The notes under the pieces: model-generated
Database searches by the model: none
Told to the model about the DNA's origin: nothing
Seen by the model: the letters and a program-made list of their open reading frames with translations, nothing else
Part shown: in pieces, positions 28,339 to 37,773 of the stretch
How the letters are laid out: each line of letters begins with the position of its first letter
How positions within the stretch are numbered: position 1 is the first letter of the stretch
Position numbers and translations under genes: made by a program
Assembly (NCBI RefSeq): GCF_003633775.1
Contig: NZ_RBIN01000003.1
Coordinates: forward strand, 372,001-436,000
Reading direction: 5' to 3'
DNA length: 64,000 nucleotides
Source of the DNA: Kushneria sinocarnis
Lineage (GTDB): Bacteria; Pseudomonadota; Gammaproteobacteria; Pseudomonadales; Halomonadaceae

Positions 28339-28487
28339 GAGGGGCACTCTCCGATATTCGTCACTTCCTCGCGAAAGTGCATTGATGTTGCAGTGAACGT
28401 CGCTGACGTTCCATGCCGATCAGGATGCCACCAACCGGCGCAGGCGATCGGATAAAAAGCGCGCAGACTTGTCGCCAATCGCGCCGT

Positions 28488-29108
28488 TCAGTCGGAATGG
28501 ACCCGCTCGCTCCGGCCGCTGGCGAAAGCGTGACACTCGTGGATATCCTCGGCCAGGGTACGCCCCAGGGAGAGCGGCGGCAATGCATCAAGGGAGAAGA
28601 AATCGGCCGCATCGGTTTCGTTGTTGTCCACGAATTCGCCCCCCAGATGATCACAGACGTAGAACAGCTTGTAGATGTGATCCGGCGTCGCCGGCTGATA
28701 GGGATGCAGGCTGCGGTCCTTGAGCATGGCCAGTCGCGGGTTCTCGGCACGATGACCGGACTCCTCGACAATCTCTCGCAGCACGCCTGCTGACGGTGCT
28801 TCACAGACGTCCGCCCAGCCACCCGGCAGGGTCCATCGACCATCCTTGCGCTCGCGTACCAGCAGCACCCGGTTTTCGACGAATACCGCGCCACGCACAT
28901 CCACCTTGGGCGTCGCGTAGCCGCGATCGGGCACGATGAAGTTTTCCACCCGTTCGACGGGGACATCACCGAGTACCGCAAACATCTGATTGGTCAGTGC
29001 TTCCAGCTCACGGTAGCGCTCGAGTTCATAGTGGTTGGTGGTATAGGTCTGCCCGGTCTGCGCAATCGAGCGCAGCTGCTTGGCGAAATCGACCCAGTCG
29101 TGTGCCAT
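28488..29108 (-). CDS. Nudix hydrolase with N-terminal Nudix-associated domain
   Basis: 206 residues. The N-terminal ~60 residues (WVDFAKQLRSIAQTGQTYTTNHYELERY) match the helical domain found before the Nudix core in one subgroup of hydrolases. The Nudix box is perfect: G-x5-E-x7-RE-x2-EE-x-G in GWADVCEAPSAGVLREIVEE followed by SG. It cleaves nucleoside-diphosphate derivatives with a divalent metal; the substrate cannot be read from sequence. ATG 29108 has GGGAAG upstream. It is separate from the isochorismatase-like gene by 149 bp and divergent from the LysR gene. Confidence 0.88.
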   Translation of the reverse strand: MAHDWVDFAKQLRSIAQTGQTYTTNHYELERYRELEALTNQMFAVLGDVPVERVENFIVPDRGYATPKVDVRGAVFVENRVLLVRERKDGRWTLPGGWADVCEAPSAGVLREIVEESGHRAENPRLAMLKDRSLHPYQPATPDHIYKLFYVCDHLGGEFVDNNETDAADFFSLDALPPLSLGRTLAEDIHECHAFASGRSERVHSD

Positions 29109-29492
29109 GTAACACTTCCCGTTGCTGAATGCCCGGATCACAAGTCGATCCCGGCGGATGGATGGATGCGGTCGCAGGGGGCGGCCTCTCCGTGTTGCTC
29201 GTGACTGCTGATCAGAACGGCTCCCTGATCAGGCCATGCACCACCGAGGATGGCACACGAGCCGGTTTTCCGCCTTGCACCGGGCGGCTTTCGGTGAGTC
29301 CATCCTGTACCCCCGGCAGTGGCCGTAAAAGGCGCAGCACCGCCCTGTAGCTGTTACCATACCCGAAGTCGGCCATCTGCAGTGACAGACGCTGTCATGC
29401 CACACAGGCAGCCAGTGCAGCGTCGCGCGCGAGCAGTCATCTGCTGCGCTGCCCGGCCGGAATTTCTGCCGCCACCCGACCCGGATCTCTGC
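29109..29492. other. Divergent intergenic region between Nudix and LysR genes
   Basis: 384 bases without a supported gene. Its main feature is a duplicated 8-bp palindrome (29208-29232). I see no clear T-N11-A LysR operator or strong promoter. Confidence 0.5.
29208..29232. repeat. Repeated palindrome CTGATCAG
   Basis: The self-complementary octamer CTGATCAG occurs at 29208-29215 and again at 29225-29232, 17 bases centre to centre. It could be a pair of operator half-sites in this divergent promoter region. Function is not shown. Confidence 0.5.
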
Positions 29493-30467
29493 ATGACCCA
29501 GCCCGCGCTGCTCAATCGGCTGACCTTTCGTCAGTTGCAGGTTTTCCAGACCGTCTATCGCCAGCACTCCTATTCCCGTGCCGCGGCCGAACTGGGCCTT
29601 ACCCAGCCGGCCGTCAGCGCCCAGATTCGGCAGCTGGAACAGGCACTCGGTCAGTCCCTGTTCAAGTATGCCGGCAAGACGCTGCATGTCCTGCCGCCGG
29701 CCGATGCGCTGGCGGAGTCGATCGGTACCATCTTCAGCGAGGTTGCCAGCCTGCAGATGGCGCTCTCCAGGCTGACCGGGACACTGCGCGGAGAGCTGAA
29801 TATCGCGGCGGTCAGCACGGCGCAGTATATCGTGCCTCACATCCTGGCACGCTTTCGTGCCCGCTATCCCGAGGTGCGGCTGCGCCTGCGGGTGGTCAAT
29901 CGCAACGAGGCCCTGGCCCATCTGGCCGAACGCTGCGATGACCTGGTCATCATGGGCATGGCCCCCGAGGACAGCGATCTGACCTTCATGCCGATCCTGC
30001 ACAACGATCTGCTGCCGATTGTCTGGCCCGGCCACCCGCTGCTGCAGGCCGAACAGCCGGGTCTGGCGGCCTTCACCCGCTATCAGGTCCTGATGCGTGA
30101 ACCCGGCAGCGGCACCCGGCTGGCGCTCGAGACATTCACCCGGCAACAGCAACTGGCACTCGATCACACGCTCGAACTGGGCACCAGCGAAGCCATCAAG
30201 CAGGGCGTCATGGCGCGGCTGGGGGTCGCGGTACTGCCCCGGGTAGCCGTCCAGCTGGAGTTGCAGAGCGGTCTGCTGGCGACCCCCAAACTGCCGGGCT
30301 TTCCCCTGCGGCACGCATGGGGGGTGGTACAGCATCGCGAGCGCTATCCGACACCGGTGACCGAAGCCTTCATGCAGCTGTTGCGTGAACTGCTGCCCGA
30401 ACTCGAACAGCTTTTCAGCGACTCCCTTGCACCACGTTCCGATGCCACCTTCAGCTGTCTGCCCTAG
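29493..30467 (+). CDS. LysR-family transcriptional regulator, CbbR-like
   Basis: 324 residues. The N-terminal winged helix-turn-helix reads LTFRQLQVFQTVYRQHSYSR then AAAELGLTQPAVSAQIRQLE. A type 2 periplasmic-binding effector domain follows (LNIAAVSTAQYIVPHILARF onwards). The N-terminus and PHILARFRARYPEVRL resemble the CbbR/RuBisCO-operon regulator group, but no carbon-fixation genes are nearby and the target is unknown. ATG 29493 gives the canonical N-terminus; it lacks a good Shine-Dalgarno. Effector domain is complete. The dehydrogenase gene 71 bp downstream on the same strand may be cotranscribed. Confidence 0.88.
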   Translation: MTQPALLNRLTFRQLQVFQTVYRQHSYSRAAAELGLTQPAVSAQIRQLEQALGQSLFKYAGKTLHVLPPADALAESIGTIFSEVASLQMALSRLTGTLRGELNIAAVSTAQYIVPHILARFRARYPEVRLRLRVVNRNEALAHLAERCDDLVIMGMAPEDSDLTFMPILHNDLLPIVWPGHPLLQAEQPGLAAFTRYQVLMREPGSGTRLALETFTRQQQLALDHTLELGTSEAIKQGVMARLGVAVLPRVAVQLELQSGLLATPKLPGFPLRHAWGVVQHRERYPTPVTEAFMQLLRELLPELEQLFSDSLAPRSDATFSCLP

Positions 30468-30538
30468 GCCCTGGCGTGCCGGGGTGTGCTGGGCCACAAT
30501 GAAGGCATCGAATCACATCGCCGAACAAAGAGGATCCG

Positions 30539-31555
30539 ATGAAGGCAATTGCAACGAAAGGCGCCAGTGATGTCCGAGCGACCGGTGCACTGGAACTGAT
30601 CGAGCTCGATATCGAAGAACCGCACGGGCACGATCTGCGGGTGCGCATCGAGGCCATCGCGGTCAATCCGGTCGATACCAAGGTACGTGCCGGGGCGCTC
30701 GGCCCGCTTGATGACGCCAGGATCCTGGGCTGGGATGCCGTCGGCCGGATCGAGGCGATCGGCGAGCGGGTCACGGATTTCGCGGTAGGCGAACGGGTCT
30801 ATTATGCCGGGCAGGTGGATCGACCGGGCTGCAACGCCGAACAGCAGCTGGTGGATTCACGGCTGGTCGCGTATGCCCCGCGCTCGCTGGAAATCGAGGA
30901 AAGTGCGGCCATGCCGCTCACCGGTCTGACCGCCTGGGAGGGACTGTTCGATCAGCTGCGCCTGGCGGTCGATCCGAAGGCACACGGCGACGAGACACTG
31001 CTGGTCATCAATGGTGCCGGCGGCGTCGGCTCCACGGTCATCCAGCTAGCGCGCCAGCTGACCGGCCTGACCGTGATCGCCACCGCGTCGAGACCCCAGT
31101 CCGCCGAATGGTGCCGCGAGATGGGCGCCCACGAGGTCATCAACCATCATGAGCTGGTCAGCGAGCTGCACGCCACCGGCCGCCAGACGGTGGATTACAT
31201 CTTCAACTGCCATGATATCGGCGTGCACTGGGAGAACATGGCGACGCTGATTCGTCCGCTGGGGCGAATCGTGGCGATTGCCGAAACCGCACAGCAGGTC
31301 GATCTGAATGCGCTGCAGAGCAAGGCGGTCAGCTTCAGCTGGGAGTTCATGTTCGCTCGCGCCCTGCACGGCTATCACCCCGAACGTCAGGGCGAGATTC
31401 TGGCCGAACTGGCCACCCTGCTCGACGAGGGACGGATCCGCAGCATCCTGGGCGAGGTCATCGGCCCGCTCGATGTCGACCATCTGACCCGTGCTCACGA
31501 ACAGCTGGAAGCCGGCCATACCACCGGCAAGCTGGTGCTGACGGCCATGCGCTGA
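30539..31555 (+). CDS. Medium-chain dehydrogenase/reductase, quinone-oxidoreductase-like
   Basis: 338 residues of the MDR superfamily in the 'zinc-binding alcohol dehydrogenase family' (ZADH1/YogA-like) branch. The N-terminal GroES-like domain has AIAVNPVDTKVR and LGWDAVGRIEAIG. The Rossmann domain has the NAD(P) motif LLVINGAGGVGSTVIQLARQ. The usual catalytic and structural zinc cysteines are absent, so it is probably an NADPH-dependent reductase of enones or quinones rather than a zinc alcohol dehydrogenase. AGAGG precedes the ATG. It follows the LysR gene, which may regulate it. Confidence 0.88.
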   Translation: MKAIATKGASDVRATGALELIELDIEEPHGHDLRVRIEAIAVNPVDTKVRAGALGPLDDARILGWDAVGRIEAIGERVTDFAVGERVYYAGQVDRPGCNAEQQLVDSRLVAYAPRSLEIEESAAMPLTGLTAWEGLFDQLRLAVDPKAHGDETLLVINGAGGVGSTVIQLARQLTGLTVIATASRPQSAEWCREMGAHEVINHHELVSELHATGRQTVDYIFNCHDIGVHWENMATLIRPLGRIVAIAETAQQVDLNALQSKAVSFSWEFMFARALHGYHPERQGEILAELATLLDEGRIRSILGEVIGPLDVDHLTRAHEQLEAGHTTGKLVLTAMR

Positions 31556-31584
31556 GCTGCGGCGGGCTCCCCGGAGACCGGCCC

Positions 31585-32216
31585 TCAGGGATCGAAAGGC
31601 CCCGGCGAGGGTCGGGGCGTCGGCCGCCGGCGCCCCAGCCGGGAGAGCCTCCGGCTTACCGGCGGCAACCGCAACAGCATCAGCGTCGTCGCCGCCAGCG
31701 CATACCCGCCCCACTGCCCGAGATCGGCCCGCACGATCCAGAAGAAGTGCAACAGGATCAGCGCCAGCGCGGCATACACCCATCGGTGCAGCGGCTTCCA
31801 GCGCTTGCCCAGCCGCTTCATGGCAGCACGATTGGAGGTCGCGGCCAGCGTCAGCAGGATGAGCAGCGCCAGCGCCCCGACAATGATGTAGGGACGCCGG
31901 CTCAGATCCGCCCCCAGCGCCGACCAGTTGAGTTCGAGAATGAACAGCAGATAGCAGACCAGGTGGAGTACCGCGTAGCTACAGGTCCAGAGCCCCAGCT
32001 GGCGCCGTATGACGCTGAACCCTTCCAGCGGATCAGCCGCGTCAGCGGTGTCAGACAGAGGGTCAGCAGCAGCAGGATCAGTCCGCCCTCCCCCAGATTG
32101 AGCAGCAGATAGCGCCCCGGCTCGGGGCCGGCGGCGTTGTTCGCCACCTGCCACCCCCACCAGAGCAGCGGCGCCAGCGCTGCGAAAAAGACCGCAACCC
32201 GCCATGACCGGATCAA
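31585..32216 (-). pseudogene. msrQ: MsrQ haem subunit, interrupted by a -1 frameshift
   Basis: MsrQ is the haem b membrane protein that feeds quinone-pool electrons to MsrP. The N-terminal part, translated from a TTG at 32216 that overlaps the msrP stop, gives FFAALAPLLWWGW and LILLLLTLCLTPLTRLIRWK. The rest continues only in another frame: SVIRRQLGLWTCSYAVLHLV, RPYIIVGALALLILL, TSNRAAMKRLGKRWKPLHR and ALILLHFFWIV. Adding one G to the GGG at 32020-32022 (minus strand) restores RWKGFSVIRRQLG exactly in family register. No slippery heptamer is present at the junction. It is either a young pseudogene or a sequencing error. Confidence 0.85.
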
Positions 32217-33229
32217 TAGTGCTTCCTCAGGTCCATGCCCCGATAGAGTCCGGCCACCTGTTCGCCATAGCCGTTGAACATCCGGGTATCAATCACGTTG
32301 GGATTGAACAGGCTGTTGGGCAGGCGCCGTTCGGTGGCCTGGCTCCAGCGTGGATGATCGACCTGCGGATTGACGTTGGCATGGAAGCCATACTCGTCCG
32401 GAGCCAGCTGATGCCATGAGGTCTGCGGCTGCTCTTCGACCAGCGAGATGCGCACGATCGACTTGATGCTCTTGAAGCCGTACTTCCAGGGCACCACCAG
32501 GCGGATCGGCGCCCCGTTCTGATTGGGCAGCACCCGGCCGTACATGCCCACTGCCAGAAACGCCAGCGGATTCATCGCTTCATCGAGTCGCAGACCTTCC
32601 CGATAGGGCCAGTCGATCAGACCGAAACGCGAGCGCTGACCGGGCATCTGCGAGGGCCGTTCGAGGGTTTCCAGACGCACGTATTTCGCATTGCCTGTTG
32701 GTTCGAGCCGATTGATGACCTCTGCCAGCGGTACGCCCAGCCACGGGATGACCATCGACCAGGCTTCCACGCAGCGCAGCCGATAGATCCGCTCCTCCAG
32801 CCGTTCGGGACGGATCAGCTCCGCCACACTGTACTGTCCCGGGCGGGCAACCTCGCCATCGACTCTGACGCTCCAGGGCTCGGTCACCAGCTGACCGGCA
32901 TTCTCGGCAGGGTCTTCCTTGCCAGAGCCGAACTCGTAGAAATTATTGTAGTGCGTCGCATCCTCGAACGGCGCCACCCTGTCCAGCTCCGGATTGTCGG
33001 GCGTGACCGCCTGCCACCGGGCCCCGGCCAGCTTCTCCCCGAACCAGGCCGGTGCATCAGCCGGTTTGACGTTCTCGTATTCGGAAGCCGCCCATACACT
33101 GCGCGGAACACCTGCTGCCAGTCCCAGCGCTGCCACGCCGGCCATGAACTGTCGGCGCGAGTGATAAACGGATTCGGGAGTAACGTCATTCTCTCCCGCG
33201 GCACTGCGATCACGGCTACGAATCAGCAT
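32213..33229 (-). CDS. msrP: Periplasmic methionine-sulfoxide reductase catalytic subunit MsrP
   Basis: 338 residues with a Tat signal (SRRQFMAGVAALGLAAG, 24-40) and the sulfite-oxidase-fold molybdopterin domain. The molybdenum ligand is C153 in YRLRCVEAWSMVIPW, and the substrate-site region GAPIRLVVPWKYGFKSIKS is intact. The mature protein reduces oxidised methionines in periplasmic proteins with electrons from MsrQ. ATG 33229 follows GAGGTG; a GTG at 33238 is also possible. The gene is complete although its partner is frameshifted. It overlaps msrQ by four bases. Confidence 0.95.
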   Translation of the reverse strand: MLIRSRDRSAAGENDVTPESVYHSRRQFMAGVAALGLAAGVPRSVWAASEYENVKPADAPAWFGEKLAGARWQAVTPDNPELDRVAPFEDATHYNNFYEFGSGKEDPAENAGQLVTEPWSVRVDGEVARPGQYSVAELIRPERLEERIYRLRCVEAWSMVIPWLGVPLAEVINRLEPTGNAKYVRLETLERPSQMPGQRSRFGLIDWPYREGLRLDEAMNPLAFLAVGMYGRVLPNQNGAPIRLVVPWKYGFKSIKSIVRISLVEEQPQTSWHQLAPDEYGFHANVNPQVDHPRWSQATERRLPNSLFNPNVIDTRMFNGYGEQVAGLYRGMDLRKHY

Positions 33230-33348
33230 GGCTGTCACCTCGCTGCTGGAGATACCGGGAGTTACAGTACATCACCGGCAAGCCGTTGCGGGGAAAATGC
33301 CGGAAATTTCCTCGGCCGGCTGTACGGCAAGTACCGACCGCCCACACA

Positions 33349-33377
33349 AAAGCGCCCGATCCGGCAGGATCGGGCGC
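33349..33377 (-). terminator. Terminator of the lipB-lipA transcript
   Basis: GCGCCCGATCC (33352-33362) pairs perfectly with GGATCGGGCGC (33367-33377). On the minus strand it is followed by TTTTGTGTGG. It lies 33 bp past the lipA stop. Confidence 0.85.
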
Positions 33378-33410
33378 CATGATGCGAATCAGCCGGCAAA
33401 GTGTCCGGAA

Positions 33411-34385
33411 TCAGCTGACCTTTTCGCCGTGCGCCTGCTTGTCGGCATGATAGCTGGAACGCACCAGCGGACCGGAAGCGACATGCCGGAAGCCCATCTC
33501 GTAGCCCTTCTCGGCAAACCATTCAAAGGTCTCGGGATGTACCCAGCGATCGACCGGCAGGTGATCACGCGAAGGCTGCATGTACTGCCCCAGGGTCAGC
33601 ATGTCGACATTGTGTGCCCGCAGATCACGCATCACCTCGAGCACCTCCTCGTCGGTTTCACCCACGCCCAGCATCAGCCCGGACTTGGTCGGCACCTCGG
33701 GACGCACCTGCTTGTAGCGTTCGAGCAGATCCAGCGACCACTCGTAGTCGGCTCCGGGCCGAACCCGGCGATAGAGCGACGGCACCGTTTCCAGATTGTG
33801 GTTGAACACATCCGGCGGCATCTGCTCCATGATGCCCACGGCACGCTCCATGCGACCGCGGAAATCCGGCACCAGTACCTCGATTTCGATCTCCGGATTG
33901 AGCCGGCGGATCTCTTCGATGCAGTTGTTGAAATGCTGGGCACCGCCATCACGCAGGTCGTCGCGGTCCACCGAAGTGATCACCACGTAATTCAGGCGCA
34001 TGTCGGCGATGGCCTCGGCCAGCTCGCGCGGCTCATCCTCGTTGAGCGCGTTGGGGCGGCCATGCGCCACGTCACAGAACGGGCAGCGCCGGGTACAGAT
34101 GTCCCCCATGATCATGAAGGTTGCCGTACCGCCGCTGAAGCACTCGCCCAGGTTGGGGCAGGAGGCTTCCTCACAGACCGTGTGCAGGCCGTGCTTGCGC
34201 AGGGTCTGCTTGATCCGCGATACCTCGGGTGAGGCCGGCATGCGAACCCTCAGCCAGTCCGGTTTCTGTGGCAGCGTCTCGGTGGGAATGACCTTCACCG
34301 GAATGCGCGACACCTTGTCGGCGCCACGAAGCTTGACGCCGCGTTCAGCCCGCTGCTTCTTCGGCGTTGCAGTAGTCTCGGTCAT
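33411..34385 (-). CDS. lipA: Lipoyl synthase
   Basis: A 324-residue radical-SAM enzyme that inserts two sulfurs into octanoyl groups on E2 and H proteins. Both 4Fe-4S clusters have their ligands: the auxiliary set C71, C76 and C82 ([12 protein letters not shown]) and the SAM set C97, C101 and C104 (CTRRCPFC). The C-terminal serine that ligates the auxiliary cluster is in [12 protein letters not shown]. It shares one base with the lipB stop (TGATG), so translation is coupled. It is last gene of the long wall/lipoate cluster. Confidence 0.97.
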   Translation of the reverse strand: MTETTATPKKQRAERGVKLRGADKVSRIPVKVIPTETLPQKPDWLRVRMPASPEVSRIKQTLRKHGLHTVCEEASCPNLGECFSGGTATFMIMGDICTRRCPFCDVAHGRPNALNEDEPRELAEAIADMRLNYVVITSVDRDDLRDGGAQHFNNCIEEIRRLNPEIEIEVLVPDFRGRMERAVGIMEQMPPDVFNHNLETVPSLYRRVRPGADYEWSLDLLERYKQVRPEVPTKSGLMLGVGETDEEVLEVMRDLRAHNVDMLTLGQYMQPSRDHLPVDRWVHPETFEWFAEKGYEMGFRHVASGPLVRSSYHADKQAHGEKVS

Positions 34386-35095
34386 CAGTTCGATCCTGTT
34401 CCTCGAGAGTGTTCGGCCAGCACTTCCGGTATGCCGGAAGCTTCCCTGAACGCCAGTCCGCCCAGTCGGCGTGAGAGATAACCAAGCCAGCGTTCGGCTT
34501 CCCGCGCCCTGTCGACCGGCCCAGCCACCAGCTCACGCAGCTGCGTCATGGTCTGACCGGCGTGGCCGCAGGGATTGATTTGCCCGAAGGGGCCGAGGTC
34601 CATGTCCAGATTGAAGGCAATACCATGAAAGCTGCTACCCCGGCGAATGCGCAACCCCAGCGAAGCGATCTTGGCCCCGCCGACGTAGACACCGGGGGCA
34701 TCAGCGCGTGCATGGGCATCAATGCCGTGTTCGGCCAGCGCATCAATGACCGACCCTTCCAGCGCACTGACCACGGCGCGCACGCCCAGCCCCCGCCGAC
34801 GGACATCCAGCAACGGGTAGGCAATCAGCTGACCCGGACCATGATAGGTCACCTGGCCGCCACGATCCGTCTGAACCACCGGAATATCGCCCGCCATCAG
34901 CACATGTTCGGCCCGCCCGGCCTGTCCCTGGGTAAAGACGGGAGCATGCTCGACCAGCCACAACTGATCCGGCGTGCGGGCATCGCGCTCATCGGTGAAG
35001 CGGCGCATCGCCTGCCAGACCGGCAGGTAGTCTCGCACTCCCAGGTGATAAAGCGACACCGGGAGAGGCGGAGAAGCTGCCACCTCGGCCGTCAT
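34385..35095 (-). CDS. lipB: Octanoyl-[acyl-carrier-protein]:protein transferase
   Basis: 236 residues. It moves octanoate from ACP to lipoyl domains, the step before LipA. Conserved regions: [38 protein letters not shown], the lysine in [15 protein letters not shown] and the acyl-cysteine in [11 protein letters not shown] 35095 fits the family length; the longer frame enters the ybeD gene. It starts four bases after that gene and overlaps lipA by one. Confidence 0.96.
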   Translation of the reverse strand: MTAEVAASPPLPVSLYHLGVRDYLPVWQAMRRFTDERDARTPDQLWLVEHAPVFTQGQAGRAEHVLMAGDIPVVQTDRGGQVTYHGPGQLIAYPLLDVRRRGLGVRAVVSALEGSVIDALAEHGIDAHARADAPGVYVGGAKIASLGLRIRRGSSFHGIAFNLDMDLGPFGQINPCGHAGQTMTQLRELVAGPVDRAREAERWLGYLSRRLGGLAFREASGIPEVLAEHSRGTGSN

Positions 35096-35099
35096 CTGC

Positions 35100-35396
35100 T
35101 TACAGCACCATCTGGACCATGCCGGTTGCCTTGAGCTCGTCAAACAGCGCCTTGAGCTGCTGCTCACCGGTAGTATACAGGGTGACATGCAGCGAGCGGT
35201 ACTTGCCGCTGCGGCTGTCATGATGGGTCACCGCGCCGCGATCGACCTCGGGATCGAAGCGCTCGACCACATCGAGCATGCTGGTTTCGAAATCGACGGC
35301 ATTGTTGCCGACGATGCGAATGGTGTAATAGCAGGGAAACTCTATGCGCGGCGCCTGTTCACCCTCGGTGGCGCCCGCCGGTGCGGAAGGTGTCAT
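35100..35396 (-). CDS. ybeD: YbeD-family protein (DUF493)
   Basis: A 98-residue small ACT-like protein. The core [20 protein letters not shown] and [20 protein letters not shown] match the YbeD family, which sits next to lipB in most gammaproteobacteria and has been suspected of a regulatory role in lipoate or amino-acid metabolism. The mechanism is unknown. The first ~15 residues ([13 protein letters not shown]) are a variable extension. AAGG lies before the ATG. Confidence 0.92.
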   Translation of the reverse strand: MTPSAPAGATEGEQAPRIEFPCYYTIRIVGNNAVDFETSMLDVVERFDPEVDRGAVTHHDSRSGKYRSLHVTLYTTGEQQLKALFDELKATGMVQMVL

Positions 35397-35495
35397 ATGC
35401 CTTGATCCGGGACTCAGCCTTTGTATCCATTCTACGCGAACAAGGGGCGCCCCGTCAGCCGGAACGCCCCCTTCACCGCCGAAAACGGATGAAGA

Positions 35496-36692
35496 TCAGT
35501 CAAACAGACCGAGCACGAATTTCACGACCTGGTCCCACATGCGCTTGATGAAGCCGCCCTCATCCACTGCCGACAGGGCTACCAGCGGCTCCTGATCGAT
35601 GCTCTTGTCACCCTGCACCACCTCGAGCGTGCCGAGCTGCTGGCCCTTGCTGATCGGCGCGCTGAGGTCGGACTGAATGTTGAGCCGGGCGTTCAGCTTG
35701 TCATCGCTCTGCGCGGAAATGGTGGTGTAGACATCGTGATCCACCCCGATCGGCACTTCATCCTGGGCGCCTCCCCAGACCCGGGCCCGATTGAGCACGT
35801 CGCCCTTGCTGTAGAGCTTTCGGGTCTCGAAATAGCGGAAACCATAGTTCAGCAGCTTCTGGGACTCCTGGGCACGAGCGTCCTCGGACTTCGTTCCCAT
35901 GACCACCGCGATCAGTCGAGTGCCCTCGCGACTGGCCGAGGACACCAGGCAGTAGCCGGCTTCTTCGGTATGACCGGTCTTGAGACCATCGACCGACTTG
36001 TCACGCCACAGCAGCAGATTGCGATTGGGCTGACGGATATCGTTCCAGGTGAAGTACTTCTCGGAGTAGAGCTTATAATGATCCGGGAAGTCATTGATGA
36101 TGTGACGCGCGATGATCGCCAGATCATGTGCCGAGGAGTAGTGCCCCTCGGAAGGCAGACCGGTGGGATTTTCGAAGTGGGTGTTCTTCAGGCCCATGCT
36201 CTGCGCATACTGATTCATCAGCGTCGCGAATGCCGATTCGCTGCCGGCCACGTGCTCGGCCACGGCAACCGTGGCATCGTTGCCCGACTGCACCACGATG
36301 CCCTGCATCAGATCCTTGAGCGGCACATAGCTGCCCACCTTGACGAACATCCGCGAACCGCCCGTCTGCCAGGCGTTGTTGCTGATGCGAATTTTGTCAT
36401 CTTCCGAAAGATCACCGTGGTCGATCTCGTATTCGGTGATGTAGGCCGTCATCATCTTGGTCAGACTGGCCGGCGGCAGGCGCTCGTCGGCATCATGCTG
36501 GACCAGGATCTGGCCGCTTTTGGCGTCCATCAGCACCCATGACTTGGCATTGAGGCTGGGGGGCGATGGCACGAAACTGGCAATGCCCCTGGCATCTTCA
36601 GCCCATGCAGGGGAGGCAATCAGGGTGAGTGCCAGCCCGATCAGTGCGATCAGTTGACGCCAGCAACTCTTGGGTGCAGCTAAAAGTGTCAT
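35496..36692 (-). CDS. dacA: D-alanyl-D-alanine carboxypeptidase, PBP5/6 type
   Basis: 398 residues. A signal peptide ends at PAWA-ED (about 31). The penicillin-binding motifs are S76-x-x-K79 in PPASLTKM, S136-G-N138 and K238-T-G240. A PBP5 C-terminal beta domain follows, and the end GGFIKRMWDQVVKFVLGLFD is an amphipathic helix that anchors the enzyme to the outer face of the inner membrane. It trims the terminal D-alanine from peptidoglycan pentapeptides. An ATG at 36707 would add five residues; the choice is not certain. Confidence 0.94.
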   Translation of the reverse strand: MTLLAAPKSCWRQLIALIGLALTLIASPAWAEDARGIASFVPSPPSLNAKSWVLMDAKSGQILVQHDADERLPPASLTKMMTAYITEYEIDHGDLSEDDKIRISNNAWQTGGSRMFVKVGSYVPLKDLMQGIVVQSGNDATVAVAEHVAGSESAFATLMNQYAQSMGLKNTHFENPTGLPSEGHYSSAHDLAIIARHIINDFPDHYKLYSEKYFTWNDIRQPNRNLLLWRDKSVDGLKTGHTEEAGYCLVSSASREGTRLIAVVMGTKSEDARAQESQKLLNYGFRYFETRKLYSKGDVLNRARVWGGAQDEVPIGVDHDVYTTISAQSDDKLNARLNIQSDLSAPISKGQQLGTLEVVQGDKSIDQEPLVALSAVDEGGFIKRMWDQVVKFVLGLFD

Positions 36693-36719
36693 GTTACACG
36701 TTCTCATTGTGCCTGATGT

Positions 36720-37769
36720 TCAGTCATTTACCGAAACGATGTAGCCCTGGTCGAAACCGGCATCGCGCAGTTCGGACCGGACGGATTCAGCCATGATCGG
36801 ATCGCTGAGCGGACCAACCTGGACACGATGGAGGGCAGCGTGCCGGGAAATCCGGACCGGCTGGTTCAGACGCGACTCCAGCCGCGCCTTGAGTGCCTCG
36901 GCGCCGGCCCGGGAGCTCAACGCTGCCACCTGCAGATACAGGGGAGAATCCCCTGCCGATTTCCCGCCGGCCCCGGCCCTGCCGGAAGCGCCCGGCGAGG
37001 TCGCGACCTGCGCATGCGCCTCGCGGGTGTCATTGGCAGCGTTGCCCTCGGGCGTCGCTGACCGTGGTGTTTGCTCCTCCCTGCCGGTCCGGACGGCAGC
37101 TGTCACGGACGACTGAGCCCCGTCATTCTGCCGGCTGTCGGCTACCGCCCGGCCGGGGGATGAAGCCCCCTCATGACGGCGCTGCCAGGCTACCGGATCA
37201 ATCGCCGTCACCCGTACCCGGGCCGTGCCCTGATCCAGCATATCGAGGCGTGCCGCAGCCGCATAGGAGAGATCGATCAGCCGATCTTCGTGAAAGGGCC
37301 CCCGATCATTGACCTTGACGATGACATGCCGCTGGTTGGCCAGGTTGGTCACGCGGGCATAGGTCGGCAGCGGCAGCGTCTTGTGCGCTGCCGTCATCCG
37401 ATACATGCTGTACTCCTCGCCGCTGGCGGTCGCATAGCCATGAAACTTGGTGCCATAGAACGAGGCCTTCCCGACCGCACTGTAATCGTCGGCACTCTGC
37501 ATGACGTGATAGGTCTGTCCCCACACCGAATAGGTCGACCGATTGCCGGAGGCCGAACGCGGCTCCACCTTCGGAACGGCATCCGGCACCTCGGAGACAT
37601 CGATCGCACCGTCCGGATAACCATCCTGCGACTGACTGTAGCGGCCACCATCGCCATTACCACCGCCCTTCGTCGCACCGCCGCCCTGCACGCCGCCGCC
37701 GGACCCGGCACAGCCTGCCAGCAGCAGGCAGAGTACACTACTCAGCCATGCCGATCTGCTGCCCATCAT
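36720..37769 (-). CDS. rlpA: Septal ring lipoprotein RlpA
   Basis: 349 residues. The lipobox is LLLAGC with C20. A Gly-rich linker leads to the double-psi beta-barrel domain (GKASFYGTKFHGYATASGE; RVTNLANQRHVIVKVNDRGP), which in Pseudomonas is a lytic transglycosylase acting on glycans without stem peptides. A long low-complexity segment then leads to the SPOR domain (about 275-349) that binds such denuded glycan at the septum. Its start is four bases from the mltB stop. The catalytic-region motif NDRGPFHEDRLIDLS is intact. Confidence 0.94.
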   Translation of the reverse strand: MMGSRSAWLSSVLCLLLAGCAGSGGGVQGGGATKGGGNGDGGRYSQSQDGYPDGAIDVSEVPDAVPKVEPRSASGNRSTYSVWGQTYHVMQSADDYSAVGKASFYGTKFHGYATASGEEYSMYRMTAAHKTLPLPTYARVTNLANQRHVIVKVNDRGPFHEDRLIDLSYAAAARLDMLDQGTARVRVTAIDPVAWQRRHEGASSPGRAVADSRQNDGAQSSVTAAVRTGREEQTPRSATPEGNAANDTREAHAQVATSPGASGRAGAGGKSAGDSPLYLQVAALSSRAGAEALKARLESRLNQPVRISRHAALHRVQVGPLSDPIMAESVRSELRDAGFDQGYIVSVND

Positions 37770-37773
37770 GATC

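Noticed and set aside
32015-32030. Programmed -1 frameshift to express msrQ
   Set aside because: No X-XXY-YYZ slippery heptamer in the correct frame and no evident downstream structure; simple indel is more likely.
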